From positions 124,001-188,000 of the forward strand of contig NZ_JAEPJQ010000002.1 in NCBI RefSeq assembly GCF_016827605.1: a DNA stretch of 64,000 nucleotides, written 5' to 3'. Made by a program: the position numbers and the translations under genes. Shown here piece after piece: positions 1-11,203 of this stretch. This DNA comes from Hyunsoonleella ulvae. Its GTDB lineage: Bacteria > Bacteroidota > Bacteroidia > Flavobacteriales > Flavobacteriaceae. A model generated the notes under the pieces. It saw only the letters and a list, made by a program, of their open reading frames with translations, did no database searches and was not told the origin of the DNA. Position 1 is the first letter of the stretch; each line of letters starts with the position of its first letter.

Positions 1-47
1 GGGATAAAACAAAAAAGTCTATCCTGAAAATCAAAAACTACAGCTAA

Positions 48-72
48 CAATGGCTTCTATGAAAAGCCATTG
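48..72. terminator. Perfect 9-bp hairpin, possible terminator
   Basis: Nine bases at 48-56 (CAATGGCTT) pair perfectly with 64-72 across a 7-nt loop, followed by TTTAAG. It could end a gene lying left of the window or the minus-strand ankyrin transcript. The T run is short, so termination is not certain. Nothing else recognisable is seen in positions 1-308: no open frame of useful length, no RNA gene and no clear promoter. Confidence 0.4.
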
Positions 73-308
73 TTTAAGCAAGTACCTTAGATGAATTTAA
101 ATTTACTATTTTATTTTTAATTATATCATAATGCTAATGTGGTGGTGGAATGTTGGCTAACGCGCAGCATTATCAACATTTCAATGCCTTTTTATATAAC
201 TCACTCAGCAACCTATATGTTTTCAGCTTAGTGTCTACTTGCAAAGTTAAGTATTAGACCACGCAACGAAATCATACACTAGACAGTTAAACAAAACTCT
301 CAAAAAAA

Positions 309-779
309 TCAATTCAACAATCCAATAACTTCCCGAAACTTCTTTTCTTCAGCATAATCCAATGCAATTTTACCTTCATTATCTTGTATGGTGACATCGG
401 CATGATGTTGTAATAACAAGGTTACCATTTTAGTTTGTCCATACATGCTGGCAAAAATCAAAGGGGTATACCCCAAGTTATTTTGTGCATTAATATTCGC
501 GCCTTTATTAAGTAATTGCTTTGCTATATCTGTATTCCCTTTAAAAGCAACACCAATAAGTGCTGTGTTTCCAGAACCATCCGCAGCATCTACCGTAGCA
601 TTATAGTTTAAAAGTGTTTCAACTATGTCCTTTTTATCAAAATAGGCTGCAAAAATTAGTGGTGTGAATCCTCTAGTGTCTTTCGCATTAACCAAGTCAG
701 GATTAGATTTTAAAAGTGTTGCTATTTGGTTGACGTCTCCCGTTTGTATCGCTCCAAAAAAAGCTGCGGTATCATTCAT
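309..779 (-). CDS. Ankyrin-repeat protein paired with KatG
   Basis: This is a 156-aa protein made almost entirely of ankyrin repeats. At least three full repeats follow one another between about residues 36 and 145 (RGFTPLIFAAYF, SGNTALIGVAFKG, LGYTPLIFASMYG), with a degenerate repeat at each end. There is no signal peptide or membrane segment, so it should be cytoplasmic. It lies 81 nt downstream of katG on the same strand and is probably cotranscribed with it. Small ankyrin proteins beside catalase genes are known elsewhere: AnkB with KatB in Pseudomonas aeruginosa supports full catalase activity, and Cj1386 in Campylobacter jejuni is a similar-sized ankyrin protein that supplies heme to catalase. 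A similar role here, in heme delivery to or assembly of KatG, is an inference from this context; ankyrin repeats alone only show protein binding. Confidence 0.85.
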   Translation of the reverse strand: MNDTAAFFGAIQTGDVNQIATLLKSNPDLVNAKDTRGFTPLIFAAYFDKKDIVETLLNYNATVDAADGSGNTALIGVAFKGNTDIAKQLLNKGANINAQNNLGYTPLIFASMYGQTKMVTLLLQHHADVTIQDNEGKIALDYAEEKKFREVIGLLN

Positions 780-860
780 AATATTTTAAACTTAAAATAA
801 AATTGGGACAAGCATAATGCTATGTTTGTCCCAATTTCTATCTACTAACCAATTCTACTA

Positions 861-3053
<2,193 letters not shown>

Positions 3054-3301
3054 TTATTGTGTGTTTAATTAGTACTCTTGTTTTTACTTACTCAAAATTA
3101 GTGATAAAATGTCCTCACATGAGCTGTAGAACATCTTTATAAATTATATTAAAATTGACAAAACTTATAGCTTTTGAAAATTCAATAGTTTTTTTAAATA
3201 GTGAAAAAGTATTGCCATAATTATTTCTTAAAGATATTTAATTAATTATGTGTTACAACATAAATATGCTTACTTTTAGAGTTCTAATTAAAAATAATAA
3301 A

Positions 3302-3808
3302 ATGGCCAATATTACCTTGGGTGGTAACCCAGTAGAAACTATCGGAGAGCTTCCTGCAGTGGGTTCTCAAATTTTAGATTTTAAATTAACTGCAATAGAC
3401 TTGTCAACAAAAACCTTAGCTGATTTTAAAGGCAGTAAATTGATTTTAAATATATTTCCTAGTGTAAACACTGGCGTATGTGCTACTTCTGTTAGACAGT
3501 TTAATACAGAAGCCAACGAATTAGAAAACACTAAAATATTGTGTATTTCTAGAGATTTACCATTTGCGCAAGAGCAATTTTGTGCTGCTGAAGGATTAGA
3601 AAATGTAGTAATGCTATCTGATTTTAAAACTGGGCAGTTTGGTAAAGATTATGGTGTGTTGTTTACTACTGGAATTTTTGATGCTTTATTATCAAGAAGT
3701 ATTGTTGTTGTTGATACAGATGGTAAAGTACTCTATAACGAGCAAGTGCCAGAAACTGGAGAAGAACCTAATTACAAAGCAGCTTTAGAAGCGCTTTACA
3801 ATGCCTAA
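3302..3808 (+). CDS. tpx: Thiol peroxidase Tpx
   Basis: Atypical 2-Cys peroxiredoxin that reduces hydrogen and alkyl peroxides using thioredoxin. The peroxidatic cysteine lies in NTGVCATSVRQFN and the resolving cysteine in the typical downstream segment LPFAQEQFCAAEGL; both match the well-known E. coli Tpx pattern. I place the start at 3302 (MANITLGGNPV), giving 168 aa, which is the family length. The reading frame is open back to an ATG at 3248, but those 18 extra residues have no counterpart in the family. The protein has no signal peptide here, unlike the periplasmic form sometimes described. The 3' end overlaps the dgkA start by 8 nt, which points to translational coupling. The gene is divergent from katG, making a peroxide-defence pair. 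Confidence 0.95.
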   Translation: MANITLGGNPVETIGELPAVGSQILDFKLTAIDLSTKTLADFKGSKLILNIFPSVNTGVCATSVRQFNTEANELENTKILCISRDLPFAQEQFCAAEGLENVVMLSDFKTGQFGKDYGVLFTTGIFDALLSRSIVVVDTDGKVLYNEQVPETGEEPNYKAALEALYNA

Positions 3809-4166
3809 AAAAGAATCTTTTTTAATAAACCGATTAAAAAGCGTAGGCTATGCCTTTAAAGGTGCAGTTTTATTAATTACTAAAGAATCTAGTATAAAAA
3901 TCCAGCTGGTAATTGCTATTTTAGTAACTATAGCTGGATTTTATTTTGAAATATCAAAAACAGAATGGCTCATACAAATTCTTACTATCGCCTTAGTGAT
4001 GGGCATTGAGGGAGTAAATACTGCCATTGAGGAAGTTGCCAATTTTGTACACCCAGAGTACCATGAAAAAATAGGTTACATTAAAGATGTTGCCGCAGGT
4101 GCTGTGTTTATTGCTGCTATTTGTGCTGTCATCATGGGCTGCATCATATACATCCCCAAACTGTAA
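3801..4166 (+). CDS. dgkA: Diacylglycerol kinase DgkA family
   Basis: Small 121-aa integral membrane kinase of the prokaryotic DgkA type (or the related undecaprenol kinase). It phosphorylates a lipid alcohol, recycling diacylglycerol or undecaprenol in the inner membrane. Three transmembrane helices are visible (about residues 31-50, 54-72 and 95-118). The family signature EGVNTAIEEVANFV followed by KIGYIKDVAAGA carries the conserved Glu, Asn and Glu of the active site. The amphipathic N-terminal segment before helix 1 is normal for the family. It overlaps tpx by 8 nt and is followed after 7 nt by the dinB-like gene. Choosing between diacylglycerol and undecaprenol as substrate is not possible from sequence alone. 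Confidence 0.93.
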   Translation: MPKKESFLINRLKSVGYAFKGAVLLITKESSIKIQLVIAILVTIAGFYFEISKTEWLIQILTIALVMGIEGVNTAIEEVANFVHPEYHEKIGYIKDVAAGAVFIAAICAVIMGCIIYIPKL

Positions 4167-4173
4167 AAAATTT

Positions 4174-4617
4174 ATGGAAGACACTATAGATACACTTAAA
4201 TTGCTTATAAGCAATGGTGTACGTTATATCTCTAATGCATCATCATTAGAACTCTCCCAAAAATCGTCTTTAAAAACATGGTCTAAAAAAGAGATTTTAG
4301 GACATTTGATTGACTCTGCCATCAATAACCTACAGAGGTTTACCGAAATTCAATTTGAAGATAAACCATATACAATAAGAAAGTATAGGCAAAATGAATT
4401 AGTGGAAGTCAATAATTATCAAAATACTGACGTTAAGGCTTTACTTCAATTATGGTTAGCGCTAAATGAGAGAATCGTATTTCTCATGAATGCTCAAAAC
4501 AAAAACACTTTGAGTTACGAAGTTAGGTTGGATGATAATATCAGTTCTAACCTAAAGTTCCTAATGGAAGACTATGTAGTGCATTTAAGTCATCATTTAA
4601 ACCAAATTATAGAATAG
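4174..4617 (+). CDS. DinB-like four-helix protein (DinB_2 type)
   Basis: A mostly helical 147-aa protein. The segments WSKKEILGHLIDSAINN and, near the C terminus, YVVHLSHHLNQII place the His residues expected for the DinB/YfiT metal-binding four-helix bundle. Related proteins are putative metal-dependent hydrolases or thiol transferases of mostly unknown substrate. The start at 4174 is chosen because the longer reading from 4087 runs through the end of dgkA in another frame and adds a hydrophobic stretch produced by that overlap. The gene is 7 nt after dgkA and probably in the same transcript. The exact function is unknown; the family assignment is moderate. Confidence 0.75.
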   Translation: MEDTIDTLKLLISNGVRYISNASSLELSQKSSLKTWSKKEILGHLIDSAINNLQRFTEIQFEDKPYTIRKYRQNELVEVNNYQNTDVKALLQLWLALNERIVFLMNAQNKNTLSYEVRLDDNISSNLKFLMEDYVVHLSHHLNQIIE

Positions 4618-4714
4618 GTATTTGGGTAAACCCTTTATAAAAATCGTATTGCCGTATACCTGTAAACCATTTTTAAAAAATACTAATACACCTAGGATAA
4701 ACGTTAGTAATTTG

Positions 4715-4722
4715 TATTTTTG
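4715..4722 (+). promoter_or_regulatory. Candidate -7 element before ftsK
   Basis: TATTTTTG fits the Bacteroidota -7 consensus TAnnTTTG and lies 20 nt before the ftsK start codon. I do not see the matching TTG at the usual distance upstream, so this is only a half-supported promoter. It would separate the ftsK-lolA-lptF run from the tpx-dgkA transcript. Confidence 0.4.
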
Positions 4723-4742
4723 CTTAAACTAAGCGCATACCA

Positions 4743-7133
4743 ATGGCGAAGAGAACCAAAACTAAAAAACCTACTAAACCAAAATTAAAAAAACCAAGCT
4801 TTAAGTTGTCTAGCCAACAAAAGCTAGTTTTTGGTAGTTTTTTGGTCATCTTTGGCATTATTCTTTGTGTGTCTTTTATATCTTTTTTCTTTACCGGTAA
4901 AGCAGACCAGAGTGCCCTTTCAGAATTTGCCTCACGTGATACAGAAGCTAAAAACTGGCTTAGTAAAATTGGTGCTTGGTTAAGCGATTTCTTTATTCAT
5001 CGTGGGTTTGGAATAGCTGCTTTTATTTTATCTGGTTTGGTGTTCCTGTCTGGTATTTATGTTTTAATGGACATAAAAAAAAGAAAACTGAGGACACACT
5101 GGTTTTGGGGAATTTTAATCATGATTTGGTGTTCCATATGCCTAGGATTCTTTTCTTCAAAGCATGATATTTTGGGCGGTACTATTGGTTTTGAAGTTAA
5201 TAGTTTTTTACAAGATTACATTGGTAAAATAGGGACTGTACTACTATTAATTTTAGGTTTTATCACGTATCTAGCCATGCGATTTAAGGTAACTTTTGAA
5301 AGCTTTAAACGCTTATTCTCCACTGCCAAGAAAGATATTGAAAATGAGTTGTCTGATTTAAAGCAAGAGACTTTTGTAGTAGACAACAACCTGTCTGAAG
5401 AAGCCGAAGCCATAAAAACTGCCTTTGACATTCCATTAGACAATACCCCAAAAGATAAACCTGTAAAACCTAAAGAGACTACTGTTAAAGATGCTACACC
5501 CATTAAAGTTGAAGTTGCGAAACCAGAACCTGAGGAAGATACAGCATTGGAGATAAAGGTTGAGACCATTAAAGAGGAAGTTACAGAAACAGATAACCTA
5601 GCCAATAAACTTGTTGAAGATTTTGGTTTATATGATCCTACTTTAGAATTGGGCAATTATCAATTTCCGCATATCGATTTATTAAAAAAGTACGATACTG
5701 GGGGCATTACTATAAATCAAGAAGAATTAGAGGAAAACAAAAATAGAATTGTTGAAACTTTAAATAACTATAAAATAGGGATAGCCAGTATTAAAGCTAC
5801 CATTGGACCAACAGTAACTCTTTATGAAATTGTTCCCGAGGCTGGTGTTCGTATTTCTAAAATTAAAAACTTAGAGGATGATATCGCTTTATCGCTTTCT
5901 GCACTAGGTATACGTATTATTGCTCCTATTCCTGGAAAAGGTACTATTGGTATAGAAGTGCCTAATAAAAATGCAACCATCGTTTCTATGCGATCGGTAA
6001 TTGCGTCTAAAAAGTTTCAGGAATCTAAAATGCAATTGCCAATTGCGCTAGGAAAAACCATAAGTAACGAAACTTTAGTTGTAGACTTAGCAAAAATGCC
6101 TCACCTGTTGATGGCTGGTGCCACAGGGCAAGGTAAATCTGTTGGGTTAAATGCAGTATTAACATCGTTACTCTATAAAAAGCACCCAGCTGAAGTTAAG
6201 TTTATTTTGGTTGACCCTAAAAAAGTAGAGCTCACGCTTTTTAATAAAATTGAAAGGCACTACTTAGCCAAATTACCTGATAGCGAAGAGGCTATTATTA
6301 CCGATAACACAAAGGTTATCAATACATTAAACTCATTATGTATTGAAATGGATAACCGTTACGAGCTTCTTAAAAACGCCATGTGTAGAAACATTGCTGA
6401 GTATAACAAGAAGTTTAAAGCTCGAAAACTAAATCCTAATGATGGGCATCAATTCTTACCTTACATTGTTTTGGTTGTAGATGAATTTGCTGATTTAATA
6501 ATGACTGCTGGCAAGGAGGTGGAAACCCCTATTGCACGTTTAGCCCAATTGGCTAGAGCCATAGGCATTCATTTAATTATAGCCACACAACGCCCTTCTG
6601 TTAATGTAATCACAGGTATAATAAAAGCAAACTTCCCTGCTCGTATTGCGTTTAGAGTAACCTCAAAAATAGACTCTAGAACCATATTAGATGGCTCTGG
6701 AGCTGACCAGTTGATAGGTCGTGGTGATATGTTATACACGCAAGGCAATGACATTACACGAGTACAGTGTGCCTTTGTTGATACTCCTGAAGTAGAAAAA
6801 ATCACTGAGTTTATTGGAGCCCAAAAAGCATACCCAGATGCCTATATGCTACCTGAATATATTGGCGAAGAAAGTGGCACAAGTCTTGATATAGATATTG
6901 AGGATAGAGATAAATTGTTTAAAGAAGCAGCCATTGTAATTGTAACAGCACAACAAGGATCTGCATCTTTACTACAACGAAAACTAAAATTAGGTTACAA
7001 TAGAGCTGGGCGTTTAATTGATCAATTAGAAGCCGCTGGTATCGTTGGGCCTTTTGAAGGTAGTAAGGCAAGACAAGTGTTAGTACCTGATTTAGCATCT
7101 CTTGATGAGCTATTAGAAAATGAAAATATGTAA
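4743..7133 (+). CDS. ftsK: DNA translocase FtsK/SpoIIIE
   Basis: A 796-aa membrane-anchored DNA pump that moves chromosome ends through the closing septum and activates XerCD at dif. The first 230 residues hold a basic tail and four transmembrane helices, then an acidic/proline-rich linker (about 230-300). The motor domain follows, with Walker A GATGQGKS at residues 459-466 and a Walker B with LVVDEFADLIM. The C-terminal winged-helix gamma domain (about 725-785, with LLQRKLKLGYNRAGRLIDQLE) reads KOPS-type guide sequences. The length matches Bacteroidota FtsK, which has a shorter linker than the E. coli protein. It heads a same-strand run with lolA, lptF and ribB. Confidence 0.97.
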   Translation: MAKRTKTKKPTKPKLKKPSFKLSSQQKLVFGSFLVIFGIILCVSFISFFFTGKADQSALSEFASRDTEAKNWLSKIGAWLSDFFIHRGFGIAAFILSGLVFLSGIYVLMDIKKRKLRTHWFWGILIMIWCSICLGFFSSKHDILGGTIGFEVNSFLQDYIGKIGTVLLLILGFITYLAMRFKVTFESFKRLFSTAKKDIENELSDLKQETFVVDNNLSEEAEAIKTAFDIPLDNTPKDKPVKPKETTVKDATPIKVEVAKPEPEEDTALEIKVETIKEEVTETDNLANKLVEDFGLYDPTLELGNYQFPHIDLLKKYDTGGITINQEELEENKNRIVETLNNYKIGIASIKATIGPTVTLYEIVPEAGVRISKIKNLEDDIALSLSALGIRIIAPIPGKGTIGIEVPNKNATIVSMRSVIASKKFQESKMQLPIALGKTISNETLVVDLAKMPHLLMAGATGQGKSVGLNAVLTSLLYKKHPAEVKFILVDPKKVELTLFNKIERHYLAKLPDSEEAIITDNTKVINTLNSLCIEMDNRYELLKNAMCRNIAEYNKKFKARKLNPNDGHQFLPYIVLVVDEFADLIMTAGKEVETPIARLAQLARAIGIHLIIATQRPSVNVITGIIKANFPARIAFRVTSKIDSRTILDGSGADQLIGRGDMLYTQGNDITRVQCAFVDTPEVEKITEFIGAQKAYPDAYMLPEYIGEESGTSLDIDIEDRDKLFKEAAIVIVTAQQGSASLLQRKLKLGYNRAGRLIDQLEAAGIVGPFEGSKARQVLVPDLASLDELLENENM

Positions 7134-7152
7134 TTTTGTATTAAATAAAAAC

Positions 7153-7791
7153 ATGAAAGAGCTGATTACCATAGTATGTATTGCATTTTTAACCTTTTCT
7201 GGGTTTTCCCAAAACAAAGGAAAAACTTTATTAAATGAAGTTTCTGAAAAAGTAAAAAGTTACGACAATATATCTATTGATTTTAAATATATTTTAGAAA
7301 ACACCTCTGAAAATATAAAGCAAGAAACCAGAGGGGATGTTGTTTTAGAAGGCGAAAAATACAAACTAAACATCCTTGGGATTACCCGTCTTTACGATGG
7401 TAAAACGCTTTACAGCATAAGTCCAGAAGATGAAGAGGTAACCATCACAACACAAACAGAAGACGAAGAGGATGCAATTACACCAAGTAAAATGCTTTCT
7501 TTTTATGAAGATGGTTATACTTATGCTATGGATATTGTTCAGAATATAAAAGGACGAAAGATTCAATATGTAAAACTTACCCCAATTGATTCAAACTCTG
7601 AGATCGATTATATCCTTTTGGGAGTTGATGCAGCCACAAAACATATCTACAACTTAATTCAGGTTGGTAAAAATGGTACTAAAACAACGTTAACCGTTAA
7701 TTCTTTCAAAACGAACGAACCATTATCAAAAACCTTGTTTACCTTTGATGAAGCTAAATATCAAGATTATTACATCAATAAAATTGATTAG
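7153..7791 (+). CDS. lolA: LolA-like outer-membrane lipoprotein carrier
   Basis: This 212-aa precursor has a clear signal peptide (MKELITIVCIAFLTFSGFSQ) and the LolA fold pattern: a short amphipathic helix, then YDNISIDFKYILEN, GDVVLEGEKYKL, RLYDGKTLYSISPEDEEV and a late strand LTVNSFKTN. LolA carries lipoproteins through the periplasm from the LolCDE complex to the outer membrane. The start at 7153 is preferred over 7120: the longer form overlaps ftsK by 14 nt and puts 11 polar residues in front of the signal peptide. Its position between ftsK and an LptF/G permease fits an envelope-biogenesis unit. Many Bacteroidota lack a recognisable LolB, so the receiving partner is not evident. Confidence 0.88.
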   Translation: MKELITIVCIAFLTFSGFSQNKGKTLLNEVSEKVKSYDNISIDFKYILENTSENIKQETRGDVVLEGEKYKLNILGITRLYDGKTLYSISPEDEEVTITTQTEDEEDAITPSKMLSFYEDGYTYAMDIVQNIKGRKIQYVKLTPIDSNSEIDYILLGVDAATKHIYNLIQVGKNGTKTTLTVNSFKTNEPLSKTLFTFDEAKYQDYYINKID

Positions 7792-7805
7792 GTAGTCTTT
7801 ACCCT

Positions 7806-9866
7806 GTGAAAATATTAGATCGCTACATACTTACCACTTATCTTAGAACTTTTTTAAGTGTATTCTCTATTTTGCTATTGATTTTTGTTTTACAAATGAT
7901 ATGGCTATACATAAAAGAGCTTGCTGGTAAAGACTTAGATTTAAGTACCATTATAAAATTTATCATATATGGTTTACCAAAACTCATACCGCTAGTATTG
8001 CCGCTTACCATATTGCTAACATCTATTATGGTATTTGGTAATTTTGCAGAAAACTACGAGTTCGCCGCCATGAAATCTACTGGTATTTCTTTGCAACGTG
8101 CAATGGCCAGTTTAGGTGTATTTATTGTATCACTAGGGTTCGTTGCTTTTTGGTTTTCTAACAATGTAATTCCATGGGGAGAGTATAATTTTTTTAATCT
8201 ACGAAAAAATTTAGCCAAGGTAAAACCATCTATGGCTATTGCTGAAGGACAGTTTAACGAAATAGAATCCACTCCCTATAACATTAAGGTTGCAAAAAAA
8301 TCTGGAGACAGAGGGCAATTTTTAGAAAAGGTTGTCATTCATAAAAAAGGGAGCGATCGTAAAAAAAACGCAACTACCATTACCGCTAAAACAGGAGAGC
8401 TGGTAAGTAGCGAAAACTCTAATGTTTTAAAATTGGTGCTACATGATGGTAATTTTTATGAGGATATCTTTCCCAAAGAAATAAAAAATAGAAAAAAGCA
8501 TCCTTTTGCTAAGAGCAGCTTTGAGGTTTATACGATGAATATCGATTTATCTAACCTCAATACAGTGGATATTGATGATAAGTCTTATTCTAACAAATAC
8601 AGCATGCTTAATATTTCGGAATTAGACTATACTATTGATTCCCTTACCATAAAGCACGATAAAACCATGAGCGATTTTGGTAATGTGATGTATCAGAGGT
8701 CTAGTATTAGCAAATCTGTTAAACCTCTACAAGCACTTTCATCTCCTGAGAAATTCACAAAAAGAGAGATAGAAAACGATGAATATACTATTGAAAAAAA
8801 TAAAAAAGGGATTAAAAAAAATACAATTCCATTAGATTCTATTTACGCAGGCGAGTTAACTGACTTATTCAGCAACAAAAAAAACTCTCAAATTGTCACT
8901 AATGCCATAAGTGCTATTAACAGTATAGATCTACTTATTAAAAATAGAGAGGAACCTCTTGATAGAGAAATAAAATGGTATAACAGGCATATCATCTCAT
9001 TTCATGAAAAATTGGCACTTCCTTTCGCTTGTATCATATTATTCTTTGTTGGAGCTCCTTTGGGCGCCCTAATAAGAAAAGGAGGTATTGGCTTACCAAT
9101 GGTTATTGCCATATTATTATTTTTAACCTACCACTTCATTGGGATTTTTGCTATGAATAGTGCAAAAAACGGTAGTTTTAACCCTATTTTAGCAAGTTGG
9201 TTTTCAACACTAATTATGCTTCCCTTAAGTGTATTTTTAACAATACGCGCAACTGCTGACAAAGGACTTTTTGATTTTGATAGCATTACGGTGCCTCTAA
9301 AAAAATTCTTTAGAATTAAAGAAAAAGACAAAGAGAATTTCAAATTTTTATCATCCTTTACCAACGACAAACTCTTTGATGCTATAACAAATTATGAAAC
9401 TTTAGGATATTCTGAAACTACAAGGTATGAAGCTATCAAATTATTAAACAGTAGAGAGGTTTCTACACAAGAACTCCAAGAGAAAGGTATATTTACGAAC
9501 AATGATTTTGAGATATCCCAGAATATCTCTAAGGATTATACCGACCACTCGAAATTTACAATAACGCTGTATTGTATTGGTATTATTCTATTGGTGCTAC
9601 ACTTCGTATTTAAAAACAACAAGTTGCCCTCTTTAGAGTCTGCATCAATTCAACTAAGCATAATTTCTCTAGTTTTGTTTGCTGTTTATTATATAAAATC
9701 GGTTGTTAACATTTCTACATTCTACAAACATATTAACACTCCAAAAAGGACACCTAATGCATTCTTACTTGTCATTGGAATTGTATTGTATATGATTACG
9801 TTTGTTTTTTTAAGGTATAAAATAAAGGAAGACTTAAAACAAAATTGTTTAGATAGTTTAAAATAA
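7806..9866 (+). CDS. LptF/LptG-family permease, extended C terminus
   Basis: A 686-aa membrane protein of the YjgP/YjgQ family. These are the permease subunits of the LptBFG ABC transporter, which extracts lipopolysaccharide from the inner membrane. The N terminus has the family hallmark (LDRYILTTYLRTF, then two long helices up to residue 75 and another near 95-115). A large periplasmic beta-jellyroll region follows (about 150-390), then three more helices beginning with ISFHEKLALPFACIILFFVGAPLG. Beyond the usual six-helix core there is an extra region of roughly 180 residues with three or four further membrane segments (about 585-675). Which of LptF or LptG it represents cannot be settled; the partner subunit is not in the window. 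Confidence 0.9.
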   Translation: MKILDRYILTTYLRTFLSVFSILLLIFVLQMIWLYIKELAGKDLDLSTIIKFIIYGLPKLIPLVLPLTILLTSIMVFGNFAENYEFAAMKSTGISLQRAMASLGVFIVSLGFVAFWFSNNVIPWGEYNFFNLRKNLAKVKPSMAIAEGQFNEIESTPYNIKVAKKSGDRGQFLEKVVIHKKGSDRKKNATTITAKTGELVSSENSNVLKLVLHDGNFYEDIFPKEIKNRKKHPFAKSSFEVYTMNIDLSNLNTVDIDDKSYSNKYSMLNISELDYTIDSLTIKHDKTMSDFGNVMYQRSSISKSVKPLQALSSPEKFTKREIENDEYTIEKNKKGIKKNTIPLDSIYAGELTDLFSNKKNSQIVTNAISAINSIDLLIKNREEPLDREIKWYNRHIISFHEKLALPFACIILFFVGAPLGALIRKGGIGLPMVIAILLFLTYHFIGIFAMNSAKNGSFNPILASWFSTLIMLPLSVFLTIRATADKGLFDFDSITVPLKKFFRIKEKDKENFKFLSSFTNDKLFDAITNYETLGYSETTRYEAIKLLNSREVSTQELQEKGIFTNNDFEISQNISKDYTDHSKFTITLYCIGIILLVLHFVFKNNKLPSLESASIQLSIISLVLFAVYYIKSVVNISTFYKHINTPKRTPNAFLLVIGIVLYMITFVFLRYKIKEDLKQNCLDSLK

Positions 9867-9878
9867 GCAATATCTTTG
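9845..9878 (+). promoter_or_regulatory. Candidate promoter close to the ribB start
   Basis: TTG at 9845-9847 and TATCTTTG at 9871-9878 match the Bacteroidota consensus, with a 23-nt spacer at the upper end of the accepted range. The -7 element ends only 4 nt before the first ATG of ribB (9883). Transcription from here would therefore give a leaderless message for that ATG, or a leader of roughly a dozen nucleotides for the in-frame ATG at 9898. Confidence 0.45.
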
Positions 9879-9882
9879 CAAT

Positions 9883-11043
9883 ATGATAGCAGAACCTATG
9901 ACCAAAGAACGCAATACAATCTTTAAGTTAAACACTATTCATGATGCCATTGAAGATGTTAGAAAAGGTAAAGTGATTATTGTTGTTGATGACCAAAACC
10001 GAGAGAATGAAGGAGATTTTGTCGCTGCAGCGGAAAAGGTAACTCCTGAAATGATAAATTTCATGGCTACTCACGGTAGAGGTTTAATATGTGCACCACT
10101 TACAGAAAATAGATGTAAGGAACTCGAACTAAATATGATGGTAAGTAACAACACCGACCCAATGGAAACAGCTTTTACTGTATCTGTTGATTTGAGAGGT
10201 AATGGTGTTACTACTGGAATTTCGGCAAGTGATAGGGCTAAAACCATAAACGCTCTTATAGATAATAATACAAAACCTTTTGAATTGGCTAGACCAGGAC
10301 ATATATTTCCATTGGTTGCTAAAGAAGGAGGAGTTTTGCGACGAACTGGACATACCGAGGCTGCTATAGATTTTGCTAGATTAGCGGGTTTAGAACCTGC
10401 TGGCGTTATTGTTGAAATAATGAATGAAGATGGCTCTATGGCTCGGTTACCTCAGCTTATTGAGGTTGCGAAGAAATTCGATCTTAAAATTGTTTCCATT
10501 GAAGATTTAGTTGCTTACCGCATGCAACACGACTCTCTTATTGAGAAAAAGGAAGACTTTCAAATCCATACACGCTTTGGCAATTTTAGATTGCGTGCAT
10601 ACAAGCAAACCACAAACAATCAAATACATATAGCACTTACAAAAGGACAATGGAAAAATAATGAACCTGTGCTAACGCGTATAAATTCTACTTTAATAAA
10701 TAATGATATTTTAGGTACTCTTACCAATAATGTTGACGAACAACTCAATGCCATGTTTAAAGCTGTAAACGATTTTGGGAAAGGTGCCATAATATTTATC
10801 AATCAGGAAGTACAGGCTACAAATATTCTAAATCGTTTAGATTTTTTAAAAAGTAACCAAAAAGAAAACGAAGTTTTAAAAGCGCCTAGAATAAATATGG
10901 ATACTCGTGATTTTGGTATTGGTGCACAAATACTTCATGATTTAGACATACATAAACTACGATTAATAACCAACAGTGCGCAAACTAAACGTGTTGGTAT
11001 GATTGGATATGGTTTAGAAATTGTAGATTATGTAAACTACTAA
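9883..11043 (+). CDS. ribB: DHBP synthase RibB with degenerate RibA domain
   Basis: This 386-aa protein fuses 3,4-dihydroxy-2-butanone-4-phosphate synthase (residues 1-205) to a domain homologous to GTP cyclohydrolase II (about 215-386). The first domain is intact: VVDDQNRENEGDFVAA binds the metal and substrate, and HGRGLICAPL, DLRGNGVTTGISA and RRTGHTEAAIDFARLAG follow. It turns ribulose 5-phosphate into the four-carbon riboflavin precursor. In the second domain the expected zinc-binding cysteine segment is absent and no cysteines occur where they should, although the C-terminal fold pattern (RDFGIGAQILHDLDIHKLRLITN) remains. That half is therefore probably not a cyclohydrolase and may be structural or regulatory. 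A second ATG at 9898 is an equally possible start. The gene follows lptF by 16 nt. Confidence 0.92.
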   Translation: MIAEPMTKERNTIFKLNTIHDAIEDVRKGKVIIVVDDQNRENEGDFVAAAEKVTPEMINFMATHGRGLICAPLTENRCKELELNMMVSNNTDPMETAFTVSVDLRGNGVTTGISASDRAKTINALIDNNTKPFELARPGHIFPLVAKEGGVLRRTGHTEAAIDFARLAGLEPAGVIVEIMNEDGSMARLPQLIEVAKKFDLKIVSIEDLVAYRMQHDSLIEKKEDFQIHTRFGNFRLRAYKQTTNNQIHIALTKGQWKNNEPVLTRINSTLINNDILGTLTNNVDEQLNAMFKAVNDFGKGAIIFINQEVQATNILNRLDFLKSNQKENEVLKAPRINMDTRDFGIGAQILHDLDIHKLRLITNSAQTKRVGMIGYGLEIVDYVNY

Positions 11044-11203
11044 AAAAAGGGACTTAACGCAACTTGCTAAATAGCTTTCCCTTTCTTCCTCTTTGTGTCT
11101 TGAAATGCTTCAATTAACGTTATATTCTTAGTTAGAATATTTAGTAATAGAAATACTTCTTTAAAACCTAGGCATTTTTGAGAAACAAATATTGTATTTA
11201 CGT

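Noticed and set aside
3248-3301. Longer N terminus for Tpx
   Set aside because: The added 18 residues have no family counterpart and contain no signal peptide; the start at 3302 gives the standard length.
10443-10452. TCGGTTACCT inside ribB as another copy of the integrase-upstream motif
   Set aside because: It is only 10 nt, lies in conserved coding sequence (Ala-Arg-Leu-Pro) and lacks the flanking bases shared by the other copies; chance is sufficient.
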